This document shows, piece by piece, positions 33,513 through 41,859 of a DNA stretch of 64,000 nucleotides (its first letter is position 1; every line of letters starts with the position of its first letter). The DNA comes from Alphaproteobacteria bacterium (GTDB lineage: Bacteria; Myxococcota_A; UBA796; CAJQPC01), in NCBI GenBank assembly GCA_020632795.1, contig JACKEV010000014.1, positions 248,001-312,000 of the forward strand, read 5' to 3'. Both the position numbers and the translations under genes were made by a program. The notes under the pieces are model-generated. The model saw nothing but the letters and a program-made list of their open reading frames with translations. It had not been told where the DNA came from and ran no database searches.

Positions 33513-34460
33513 ATGATCAGCCTGACCGCCGCCCTGTTCGCGACCGCCGCCCTGGCCCAGGAGGCCCCGCCCATCGTCAACGGGGACCGCACCTCCGACT
33601 TCCCGCAGGTCGGCTCGCTGATGGCCTACAACGGCAGCCAGGGTGGGGTGTTCTGCTCCGGCACGCTCATCCACCGCAAGTGGGTGCTGACCGCCGCCCA
33701 CTGCCTGGAGGCGGCGGACGACTACGACCGCTACAACTACGACGTCTACTTCATGATCGGGACGGACGCGTACAGTCAGACGGGCATCGAGGCCTACGAG
33801 GTCGCCACCGACTGGCACATCCACCCCGACTACGACCCCAACCGCCTGCGCCATGACATCGGCGTGCTGGAGCTGGCCAACGAGCTGGACTACGAGCCGA
33901 TCCCGTTGAACCTGGAGTCCCCGGGCAACACATGGATCGGCACGGACCTGGACTACGTGGGCTGGGGCGCGACCAGCGACAACGGCGGCGGCTCCGGGGT
34001 GAAGCGCCACGCGACCATCCCCTACTACGACAGCGACTCCTACCTCATCTACGCCTATGACCGCGACAGCAACCTGTGCTCCGGGGACTCCGGGGGCGCG
34101 GGGCTCATCGCGCGGGGCGAGGGCTATGAGATCGCGGGGGTGAACTCCTTCGTCTACGCCGTGCAGGGCAACACCTCCTGCGTGGGCGGCGGCTCGGGCG
34201 CGACCCGGGTGGACGCGAACGCCGAATGGATCATGGAGTACGTCCCGGTCGAGGAGAACGAGCCCGAGCCCGAGCCCACCCTGGAGGACACCGACGTGAC
34301 CTACCAGGAGGTCGGGGACTGGCCCGACGAGCCCGTGCGCCCCTCGGAGGCCGACGAAAAGGGCCTCGGCGCGGGCTGCGCGGTGGGCCCGCAGTCCGGC
34401 GGCGGCGCGCTCGCGCTGGTCCTGGGCCTGCTCGCCCTGGGTCGCCGTCGGCGGCCGTAG
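33513..34460 (+). CDS. Trypsin-like serine protease with MYXO-CTERM-like tail (copy 2)
   Basis: 315 residues, closely similar to copy 1 through the catalytic domain. Signal peptide MISLTAALFATAALAQ, then APP-IVNG. Catalytic residues: TAAHC (His63), RHDIGVLEL (Asp115), CSGDSGGA (Ser193). The linker is different: Glu/Pro-rich (EENEPEPEPTLEDTD) in place of Asp/Ser repeats. The tail is GAGCAVGPQSGG, a hydrophobic stretch (ALALVLGLLALG) and RRRR, again MYXO-CTERM-like. AGGAG precedes the ATG. The two proteases probably differ in substrate choice, since several surface loops differ (SGWTDY in copy 1, TGIEAYEVATD in copy 2). It is convergent with the kinase-AAA gene, 6 bases between stops. Confidence 0.9.
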   Translation: MISLTAALFATAALAQEAPPIVNGDRTSDFPQVGSLMAYNGSQGGVFCSGTLIHRKWVLTAAHCLEAADDYDRYNYDVYFMIGTDAYSQTGIEAYEVATDWHIHPDYDPNRLRHDIGVLELANELDYEPIPLNLESPGNTWIGTDLDYVGWGATSDNGGGSGVKRHATIPYYDSDSYLIYAYDRDSNLCSGDSGGAGLIARGEGYEIAGVNSFVYAVQGNTSCVGGGSGATRVDANAEWIMEYVPVEENEPEPEPTLEDTDVTYQEVGDWPDEPVRPSEADEKGLGAGCAVGPQSGGGALALVLGLLALGRRRRP

Positions 34461-34466
34461 GGGGCG

Positions 34467-36893
34467 CTACGCGACCGGGCGCCCCTCCAGGGCCTCGGTG
34501 TCCTCGGTGACGATGTCCTCGACGCTCAGCTTGGGGCGGGGCGCGCCGCAGGCCACCGCCGCGATGCAGTCCGCCAGCCAGCCCACCAGGGTCAGGCCCT
34601 CGGCCCGCGCCTCGGCGGACAACGCCCGCGCCCGGCGCGCGGCCTCGGCGTTGGCCCCGGCGGCGAGCGCGGCGCGGGCGAGGCTCAGGTCCACCCGGGC
34701 CCGGAACCGGGGCGGCAGCGTGTCCCGCCCGGCCTCGGCGGCGACGGTGGCCCGCTCCCAGGCACGGCGATCCCCGAGGGTGGCCGCCGCGTGGGCGCGC
34801 ACGGCCTGGGCCAGCGCCCGGGAGGGGTCCTCGCCCCGGGTCTCGACCCTCGTGAGCGCCCGGTGGAGGCGATCGAGGGCGGCGGCGGCGGCGACGTGGC
34901 TGCCCGGGCGGTTCTCCAGGGTGGCCGCCGCCCGGAGGACGTGGGCGTAGCGGCGCTCGTGGGGCACGTCCAGGGCCCGCGCCAGGGCCACGGCGTCGGC
35001 CAGCCGGGACTCCGCGAGGCGGGTGTGCCCCTGGTCCAGCAGCACCTCCCCCAGCACCCGGGTGGCGATCAGCTCGATGTCCCGGCGCCGGGCGGCCCGC
35101 GCGCGGGTCAGCGCGTCCTCGGCCTGCTCCCGGGCGCCGGTGAGGTCGCCCTCCAGCGCGGCCTGCTCGATGCGGGCCAGGTGGGCGAAGGGGTCGGCGT
35201 CGCAGCCCGCTCGGGTGGGGCAGTCGGCGAGGTGGCCGGCGGCCTCCGCCTCCAGCCCGCGGTGGCGCAGCGCGGCGGCTACCCGCTGGTGCAGCTCCGG
35301 CGGGACCGGCTCGCCGCCCAGGGCCGCGACCCCCACGGCGTCGCCGAACAGGACCCATTCGTCTTTGTGTACTGTCACAAAAGCCTGCTCCCGCAAGGCG
35401 AGCAGGGCCGAGTCCACCGGGCGCTGCACGATCAGCTCCAGCAGCGCCGCGTCCGCCGGCCGGTGCAGGGCGGCGAGGGCGCGCAGGGTCTCCAGCGCGT
35501 CCTCGGAGAGCAGCGAGACCTTGTCGCGGATGCGCGCGGGGGGCGGCAGGGGATCGGGCAGGATGATGCGGTCGCCCTCGGTGTGCTCGGCCATCAGGGA
35601 GAGCAGCCAGGAGGGGTGGCCGCCGGAGGCCCGGTGCAGGCGCTCGGCGACCTCGTGGGGGACCTCGGTCCCCGGGGCGGCGGCCACCACGCTGCGCCGC
35701 ACGTCGGCGATGCCCAGCGGCTCGAGCTGGATCGGGTCCACCGGCAGCGGCGCGCGGCCGCGCGGGACCGGCAGGCGGGTGACCACCGCGAGGTGTTCTC
35801 CGCTGCGCAGGCGCTTGAGGGCGGCCCCCAGCGCCGGGCTGTCGTGGGCGACCATGCAGGGCACCTCGCGCCGCCGGGCGAGGTCCTCGATGACGTCCAT
35901 CAGCCAGCTCCGCCCCGATCCGCGGGGCCCCCGCACCCGGATGACCCGCCCGCCCTCCGTCTCCACCCGATCCAGCGCGGCGGAGGCCAGGTCCACGTAG
36001 CGGCGCCGCCCCGCGAGCGGCGGGGGCGGCCGGGTGGTCCGCGCCCGGGAGAGCGCCGCGCCCGTCGCGCCCGCCGTGGGGAAGCGGTCGGCGGGCTTCT
36101 TCGCCATCAGCCGCATCACCACCGCCTCCAGGGAGGGCGGGATGTCCGGGTCGATGGAGGTGGGGTGGGGCACCGGCGTGTGCAGGTGCGCCCGCATGAG
36201 CTGGGTCTCGTCCTTGACCGGGTAGGGGCGCTCGCCGGTGAGCAGGTAGTACAGGGTGCAGCCGAGGCCGTAGAGGTCGGCGCGGTGGTCGATGACGCGG
36301 GCCTGGAGCTGCTCGGGGGCGGCGTAGGCCCGGGTGCCCACCATGAAGCTGGTGGGGGTGCCCTCGGGGTCGTCGATGTCCTTGACCACGCCGAAGTCGG
36401 CCAGGCGGCACCGCCCCCGGGGGTCCAGCAGCACGTTGGAGGGTTTGAGGTCCCGGTGCACCAGCCCCTGGGCGTGCACGGCGGTCAGCGCGTCGCACAG
36501 CTCCATGCCGATGCGGCAGACCTCGGCGTAGCGCTCGCTGGCGGGGCGCTGCTTGAGCTTGTGGGCGTAGATGCGGAGGTCCGGGCCCTCGACGTACTCC
36601 ATCACCAGGTAGGGCCGCCCCTCGCAGGTGCCGCTGTCGAGCACCTTGACGATGTGCTCGTGGCGCAGGCGGGTCAGCACGTCGACCTCGCGGCGGAAGC
36701 GCGCCTGCTGGCTGGGGGTGGCCCGCGCGAGCCACTTGACCGCCACCAGCCCGCCGTCCGACCCCTCGCACAGGTACACCGCCGCCATGCCCCCCCGCCC
36801 GAGCAGGCGGCGGCAGGGGTAGGGGCCTATCGCGTCAGGGAAGACCTCCAGGGAGGTGTCCGGCGCGGCGTCCGGCGGGCTCTGGCCGGCCAT
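34467..36893 (-). CDS. Ser/Thr kinase fused to AAA-type and TPR regions (second of operon)
   Basis: 808 residues, soluble. The kinase domain (about 22-285) has all key motifs: LGRGGMAAVYL, VAVKWL (Lys53), HRDLKPSNVL (Asp148), DFGVVKD (Asp166) and YAAPEQ. A STAND/AAA-like module follows. Its P-loop, RGPRGSGRS (321-329), has Arg in place of the Lys, and the expected Walker B segment (HLAVVTRLPV) lacks acidic residues, so ATP hydrolysis there is doubtful. The C-terminal third is helical with TPR-like repeats (IELIATRVLGEVLLDQGHTR, RVDLSLARAALAAGANAEA). It starts one base after the stop of the longer kinase, so both are co-translated. Likely a signalling or regulator protein; the target is unknown. 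Confidence 0.85.
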   Translation of the reverse strand: MAGQSPPDAAPDTSLEVFPDAIGPYPCRRLLGRGGMAAVYLCEGSDGGLVAVKWLARATPSQQARFRREVDVLTRLRHEHIVKVLDSGTCEGRPYLVMEYVEGPDLRIYAHKLKQRPASERYAEVCRIGMELCDALTAVHAQGLVHRDLKPSNVLLDPRGRCRLADFGVVKDIDDPEGTPTSFMVGTRAYAAPEQLQARVIDHRADLYGLGCTLYYLLTGERPYPVKDETQLMRAHLHTPVPHPTSIDPDIPPSLEAVVMRLMAKKPADRFPTAGATGAALSRARTTRPPPPLAGRRRYVDLASAALDRVETEGGRVIRVRGPRGSGRSWLMDVIEDLARRREVPCMVAHDSPALGAALKRLRSGEHLAVVTRLPVPRGRAPLPVDPIQLEPLGIADVRRSVVAAAPGTEVPHEVAERLHRASGGHPSWLLSLMAEHTEGDRIILPDPLPPPARIRDKVSLLSEDALETLRALAALHRPADAALLELIVQRPVDSALLALREQAFVTVHKDEWVLFGDAVGVAALGGEPVPPELHQRVAAALRHRGLEAEAAGHLADCPTRAGCDADPFAHLARIEQAALEGDLTGAREQAEDALTRARAARRRDIELIATRVLGEVLLDQGHTRLAESRLADAVALARALDVPHERRYAHVLRAAATLENRPGSHVAAAAALDRLHRALTRVETRGEDPSRALAQAVRAHAAATLGDRRAWERATVAAEAGRDTLPPRFRARVDLSLARAALAAGANAEAARRARALSAEARAEGLTLVGWLADCIAAVACGAPRPKLSVEDIVTEDTEALEGRPVA

Positions 36894-36894
36894 C

Positions 36895-39800
36895 TCAGTC
36901 GTGAACCTCGAGGCCCTCGAGCTCGGGGCGCGCCCGGAAGGAGCGCACCAGCTCGGGGCTCAGCTCGCGGTCGAAGGAGTGCGCGAGCTGGAGGGCCTCG
37001 TTGCGCCAGGCGTTCGCGGCGGAGGGCTCGTCGGTGACGCGGGCCAGCAGCAGGCGCCCCTGCAGGTCCAGCAACCGGAAGCCCCGGGAGCGCGCCAGGG
37101 CGGTGGCCTGGTGGGCCAGGCGCAGGGCGTCCTCGGTGTTGCCCAGGGCGGCGTGGGCGCGGGCGGCGCCCAGCATGACCTGGGCGCGGCGGGGGATGTG
37201 GAGCTGTTCGAGGTTGCGCTCGACCGCGTCCAGCATCCTCCGCGCGTCCCGGTCCTCGCCGCGCATGGCGCAGGCCCATGCGTTGAGGGCGATGAGGGCG
37301 GGGTTGTAGCGCTCCGGATCGCTGTGTTCGGCCAGGCCCCGGGCGATGGCGACGTGGTCCTCGACCACCGCCGCGTCCCCGGACCGGGCGGCGATCCGGG
37401 CCAGCATGTAGCGGCAGGCGATCATCTCGTCGTTCATGCCGAGCTGGGTGGAGGCCTCCAGGGCCTCGACCAGGTCGCGGGAGGCGTTGGTGGTCTGCCC
37501 CAGCTCGAAGTGGGCCTCGCCTCGGACCCGCAGCCCGATCGCGTAGCCCATGCGGTAGGAGATGTCGTCGGCCAGGTCGATGGCCTGATCAGCGCGGTTG
37601 CGGGCCTCGACCAGCCGGCCCTGCCAGAGCTGCATCTCGGCGAGGTTGCACAGGGCGAGGCAGCGGGTGGGCTTCACGCCCAGGGTCTCGAAGAGGTCGA
37701 CGGCCTCCTCCATGCCCTTGCAGGCCGAGGCCATGCGGCCCTGGGAGGCCTGGGCGATGGCGAGGCAGAGCAGCATCTCGCCGCGCACCTCGTGCATGGC
37801 GTCGCCGCTGGTCAGCAGCAGGCCCTCGCTGGCGTAGCGCTCGACCTCGCGGGGCTTCGCGTCGTCCCAGGCGTTGACGGCCATGCTGTAGAGGGCCTTG
37901 GCGACCAGCTCGCGGTCCCCGAAGGCGCGGGCGGCCTCCAGGGCGCGGCGGGACTCCTCCTGGGCGCGGCCGGCCTGGCCCAGCCGGCGCAGGGTGGCGC
38001 CCAGCTCGCAGCGGGCGGTCAGGGCGGCGCGGTCGTCGCCGATGCGCTCGGCGCGGACCAGCAGCACCTCCAGCAGGCGCACGCAGGACGCCCACTCGCC
38101 ACGGACCTCCAGGATCTTCGCCCGGACCTGGAGCAGGGCGATGCGGATGGGCTCCAGATCCTCCTCGCGCAGCTCCTTGCTGGCCGGTCCCTCCAGGGCG
38201 GCGGCGCGGGTGGACAGCTCCCAGGCCTCGGAGGGCAGGGAGCGGGCGAGCATCCGGCGGGCGGCGGCGACGAGGTGGCGGTAGGCCTTGCCGGCCTCGC
38301 CGGCCAGGCGGTAGTGGTCGCCGACCATCTCGATGGCGGCGGGCACGCTGGCGTAGGCGGACTCCAGGGCGGTGGCCAGGCGGCGGTGCAGCTCGCAGCG
38401 GCGGTCGGCGTCGAGGTCGCGGTAGACGACGTCGGCGACCAGGCGGTGGGCGACGTCGTGGTAGACCAGCTCGCCGGTGCGCCGCTCGATGACCAGGCCC
38501 CGGCCGATCAGCCCGTCGAGGTGGTCCAGGACCTCCTCCTCGTCGCGCTCCAGCACATCCAGGGACAGGTCGAGGTCCAGGGGCCGCCCGCTGACCGCGA
38601 GCACCTGCAGCACCTCCAATTCGCCCCGGCCCAGGCCCTCCAGCCGGCTGCGGATGACCTGGCGCACCCCGGGTGGGATCTCCAGGTGCCCGGTCTCGAT
38701 CTCCTGGGTGTCGGCGGCCAGCTCCAGGCCCTTGTGGGCGGGCACGAGCACCTTCTGTTGGATGAGCGCGCTCAGGAACTGGGCCACGAACAGCGGGTTG
38801 CCCTGGGTCTCCTTGTGCAGGCGCTCCGCCAGGACCTCGGCCTTGACGCCCTCGCCGAGCATGGCCGCCGTCATGTGGTGGATGGCCTTGAGGGAGAGGG
38901 GGCTGAGGCGCATCACGCGGGGGGTGACCCCCAGGTCGTCGCCGCGCACGAAGGCCGCCGCGCCTGGACTGGTGTCCTCGGTGCGCAGGCTGACGATGAG
39001 CAGCACGGGCTCGCCGATGGCGATGGTGGTGCGGACCAGGCTGGCGACCATCTCCAGGCCGCGGCGGGGCAGCAGGTGGAAGTCGTCGTAGAGCATCACC
39101 TGGGGGCCGTCCCCCAGGAGCTGCACCACCGCCGGGCGCAGGTTGTCCATCAGGCGGTAGACGGCGTCGCCGCCCCGGGTGCGGCCCTCGGACCACTCGG
39201 CCACGGCCTGGCGCAGGGGCTCGGGGGTGCGCTCCCCCAGGGCCCGGATGACCGCGTGGCAGAAGTCGATGAGCCCGAACAGCCCGGCGGGGCCCTTCTT
39301 GCCGTCCAGGCGGTGGACGGGGAAGCCCAGGCCCTCGGCGCGGCGGGCGGCGACCTGGAGCAGGCGGCTGCGGCCCAGGCCCTCGCGGCCTTCGAGCACG
39401 ATGAGGCCGCCCTCGCGGCGGGTCAGGCGGTCGACGGCCTCGTGGAGCAGCTCCACCTCGGCGCCGCGGCCGACCAGGGGCGGGGTCCAGCCCTCGCCCA
39501 GGGCGCGGGGGGCGGGCTCGGCGGGCTCGAGCTGCTCCAGGCGGTAGAGGATCTCGCGGGCGGACTGGAAGCGCTCCCGGGGGTCCTTGTTGAGCAGGCG
39601 GGTGCAGATCTCGTCGAGCACCCGGGGGATGCGGCGGTCGTACTGGCGCGGGCGGGGCGGCTTCTTGTTGCGGTGGGCGTCCAGGTAGCCCTTCATGTCC
39701 TTCTCATCGAAGGGCCGGCAGCCGGTCAGCATCGCGAAGAGGATGATGCCCAGGGAGTAGAGGTCGGAGCGGTGGTCGATGGGCTCGCCGCTGATCTGCT

Positions 39801-40503
39801 CGGGGGAGGCGTAGGCCCAGGTGCCCACCAGGGTGCGGGACTTGTCGGGGTCGTTCTCCGGGTCGAGATCCTTGACGATGCCGAAGTCGGTCAGCTTGGC
39901 GCGGCCCTCGGGGTCGATGAGGATGTTGGAGGGCTTGAGGTCCCGGTGGACGAGGCCCTTCTGGTGGACGTGGTCCAGGGCCCGGCAGGTGTCGACCAGG
40001 ATGGACTCGCACTGCCCCCAGCGGTCGTCGGGGTTCTCCAGGTACTTGAAGGCGCGGATGGTCTGGTGCAGATCCTGGCCTTCGATGTACTCCATCGCGA
40101 TGTAGGGGTGGCCGTGCACGTCGCCGTAGGCGTCGACCCGGATGACGTTGGGGTGGCGCACCCGGGAGAGGGCGCGGAACTCACGGCGGAAGCGGGCCAG
40201 GCCGGTCTTGAAGCGGTGGGCCTTGAGGATCTTGAGCGCGACGGGCTGATCGCCCGGGTCCCGGGCCAGCACGACGTTGGCCATCCCACCCTTTCCAACA
40301 GGCTTCTGGTAGATGTAGGGGCCGATGCGGTCCCCGGGACGCAGGGTCAGCCCGCCCATCTCCAGGACGGGCTGGGGGTCGGCTTCGTTCGAGATGGGCG
40401 GCACGACGGATCTCTTCGGTTCGAAGGGCGGGAGGGGCCAGAGTAATCCATCTGCGGGGGGTGGACCGGTGGAGGGTTTCCAAAGCATGCGGGGGATGTG
40501 CAT
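36895..40503 (-). CDS. Large Ser/Thr kinase fused to AAA and TPR regions (first of operon)
   Basis: About 1202 residues. Kinase domain about 57-320: VGKGGMANVVLA (glycine loop), VALKILK (Lys91), HRDLKPSNIL (Asp188), DFGIVKD (Asp206) and YASPEQISGE. The AAA_16-type segment has P-loop EGREGLGRSRLL (Arg in place of Lys, G372 to S379) and an acidic Walker B in VMLYDDFHLL, so nucleotide binding may be kept. The last 500 residues are TPR-like (DAMHEVRGEMLLCLAIAQAS, RCLALCNLAEMQLWQGRLV, RAQVMLGAARAHAALGNTED). Longer starts (to 40554) are possible, but those codons fall inside the inverted repeat; ATG 40503 (MHIPRM) is preferred though its ribosome site is weak. The regulator is divergent from the ATPase module at 40612 and may sense the same signal. 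Confidence 0.85.
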   Translation of the reverse strand: MHIPRMLWKPSTGPPPADGLLWPLPPFEPKRSVVPPISNEADPQPVLEMGGLTLRPGDRIGPYIYQKPVGKGGMANVVLARDPGDQPVALKILKAHRFKTGLARFRREFRALSRVRHPNVIRVDAYGDVHGHPYIAMEYIEGQDLHQTIRAFKYLENPDDRWGQCESILVDTCRALDHVHQKGLVHRDLKPSNILIDPEGRAKLTDFGIVKDLDPENDPDKSRTLVGTWAYASPEQISGEPIDHRSDLYSLGIILFAMLTGCRPFDEKDMKGYLDAHRNKKPPRPRQYDRRIPRVLDEICTRLLNKDPRERFQSAREILYRLEQLEPAEPAPRALGEGWTPPLVGRGAEVELLHEAVDRLTRREGGLIVLEGREGLGRSRLLQVAARRAEGLGFPVHRLDGKKGPAGLFGLIDFCHAVIRALGERTPEPLRQAVAEWSEGRTRGGDAVYRLMDNLRPAVVQLLGDGPQVMLYDDFHLLPRRGLEMVASLVRTTIAIGEPVLLIVSLRTEDTSPGAAAFVRGDDLGVTPRVMRLSPLSLKAIHHMTAAMLGEGVKAEVLAERLHKETQGNPLFVAQFLSALIQQKVLVPAHKGLELAADTQEIETGHLEIPPGVRQVIRSRLEGLGRGELEVLQVLAVSGRPLDLDLSLDVLERDEEEVLDHLDGLIGRGLVIERRTGELVYHDVAHRLVADVVYRDLDADRRCELHRRLATALESAYASVPAAIEMVGDHYRLAGEAGKAYRHLVAAARRMLARSLPSEAWELSTRAAALEGPASKELREEDLEPIRIALLQVRAKILEVRGEWASCVRLLEVLLVRAERIGDDRAALTARCELGATLRRLGQAGRAQEESRRALEAARAFGDRELVAKALYSMAVNAWDDAKPREVERYASEGLLLTSGDAMHEVRGEMLLCLAIAQASQGRMASACKGMEEAVDLFETLGVKPTRCLALCNLAEMQLWQGRLVEARNRADQAIDLADDISYRMGYAIGLRVRGEAHFELGQTTNASRDLVEALEASTQLGMNDEMIACRYMLARIAARSGDAAVVEDHVAIARGLAEHSDPERYNPALIALNAWACAMRGEDRDARRMLDAVERNLEQLHIPRRAQVMLGAARAHAALGNTEDALRLAHQATALARSRGFRLLDLQGRLLLARVTDEPSAANAWRNEALQLAHSFDRELSPELVRSFRARPELEGLEVHD

Positions 40504-40509
40504 CTCTTT

Positions 40510-40590
40510 CCCAAGTGAACGCTTGCCAAGTGAATCCTTGGGAGCTACAGCCATCCCAAGCGTTCACTTGGCAAGCGTTCACTTGGCAAG
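40510..40590. promoter_or_regulatory. Iteron-like long inverted repeat between divergent genes
   Basis: Left arm 40510-40542 and right arm 40555-40587 match as inverted repeats at 30 of 33 positions around a 12-base centre. Within the right arm a 15-bp unit (CGTTCACTTGGCAAG) occurs twice in tandem, and the left arm carries two inverted copies (one perfect over CAAGTGAACG). It lies between the kinase gene and the ATPase module and probably is a multi-site operator, or a strong hairpin in the leader RNA. Confidence 0.75.
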
Positions 40591-40611
40591 CCTTTCCATG
40601 AAATCGGAGCG

Positions 40612-41859
40612 ATGATGAAGAGAGAGAAGCTGGTTCGGAAGGTGGGGCCGTGGGTGAGCGGTGACCTGTTCTTCAACCGCGATCGCGAAATGGAGAGCTT
40701 GATCGAACGCATCCTCGCGGGGGATCACCTCCTCATGGTCGCGCAACGCCGCATCGGCAAGACGAGCATGATGCGCGAGGCGGCCCGACTCCTCGGGGAT
40801 CGAGCGCATTGCCTGCATGTCGACCTCCAGGACGCCTGCACCCCGGCGGACGCCATCGTGGAGCTGAGCCTCGCTGCGCGAGAGCATGTCGGGTTGTGGC
40901 CACGGGTCAAGGAGACCTTCCGCAACGCGCTCGGCAGCGTCGAAGAAGTGGGCATGGACGAGCTTGTGGTCAAGCTGCGCACCGGCGTCACCGGGAGCTG
41001 GCAGGCCAAGGGCCGCCGCGTCATGGCCGAGCTGGCCAAGGCCGACCGGCCGGTGGTCATCTTCATGGATGAGCTGCCCATCCTGGTCAACCGCATCCTC
41101 AAGGGCGGGGACTACACGCTCACCCCGGATCGGATCCAGCAGGCGGACGTGTTCGTGTCCTTCTTGAGGGCGGCCACCATCCAACACCAGGGCAGGATCG
41201 TGCTGGTCGTGGCGGGCTCGATCGGGATGGGGCCGGTGCTGCGCCAGGCGGGTCTGAGCGCGACCCTGAACACACTGGCCACGTTCTGCGTGGAGCCCTG
41301 GTCCGAGGGCACCGCGAAGGACTGCCTGGACGCCCTGGCCAGGAACTACAACCTGACCTGGGAGGCCGGCGCGAAGCAGGAGGTCGTGAACCGGTTGGGG
41401 TGCGCGATCCCCCACCACGTACAGATGTACTTCGACTTCCTCCTGGAGGAGCGTCGCCGCTCGGGGTCCACGGCCATCACCGTGGGTGCTGTCGGGACGG
41501 TGTACCGCACCAAGATGCTCAGCTCACAGGGGCACGGCGAGCTCAGCCACTTCGAGGAGCGCCTCAAGATGGTGCTGGGGCCCGCGTTGATGCCTCTGGC
41601 CATCGATCTGCTCACCGAGACCGCCAAGGTGGGTGTGCTCTCGCCAGAGGCGGCGTCCCTCCTCTCCCTTGAACACCTGCGGGAACCGCAAGTCGGCCAC
41701 GAGGCGCTGCGGGAGGTGCTCAGCATCCTGGAGCACGACGGCTACCTGCGCCGAGAGCTGAACGAATATCGCTTCATCTCCACCCTGCTCCGGGACTGGT
41801 GGCTGGGCCGCTTCGGCTTCACCTACATCCCCGTGGACGAGCGACGGAGCGCCCGATGA
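40612..41859 (+). CDS. P-loop ATPase of the archaeal/MNS type, first gene of the ATPase module
   Basis: 415 residues. The ATPase core (about 20-260) has Walker A AQRRIGKTSM (44-53) and Walker B RPVVIFMDELP (about 146-156), followed by GRIVLVVAGSIGMGPVL as sensor-type strand, and resembles ATPase_2/MNS-clade STAND proteins. The C-terminal part (about 300-415) is a winged-helix-like region (EALREVLSILEHDGYLRREL, FISTLLRDWW). No signal or TM. A GGAG site is present before either ATG (40612 or 40615). It overlaps the second gene by ATGA. Such ATPases are common cores of toxin or defence loci but no effector domain is visible here. Confidence 0.8.
   Translation: MMKREKLVRKVGPWVSGDLFFNRDREMESLIERILAGDHLLMVAQRRIGKTSMMREAARLLGDRAHCLHVDLQDACTPADAIVELSLAAREHVGLWPRVKETFRNALGSVEEVGMDELVVKLRTGVTGSWQAKGRRVMAELAKADRPVVIFMDELPILVNRILKGGDYTLTPDRIQQADVFVSFLRAATIQHQGRIVLVVAGSIGMGPVLRQAGLSATLNTLATFCVEPWSEGTAKDCLDALARNYNLTWEAGAKQEVVNRLGCAIPHHVQMYFDFLLEERRRSGSTAITVGAVGTVYRTKMLSSQGHGELSHFEERLKMVLGPALMPLAIDLLTETAKVGVLSPEAASLLSLEHLREPQVGHEALREVLSILEHDGYLRRELNEYRFISTLLRDWWLGRFGFTYIPVDERRSAR

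Noticed and set aside
32361..34010. A 549-codon minus frame across the trypsin-like proteases
   Set aside because: It is antisense to two complete serine proteases with triads.
36856..40446. A 1196-codon open frame opposite the large kinase
   Set aside because: Low complexity Gly/Gln/Val; the kinase frame on the minus strand has every catalytic motif.
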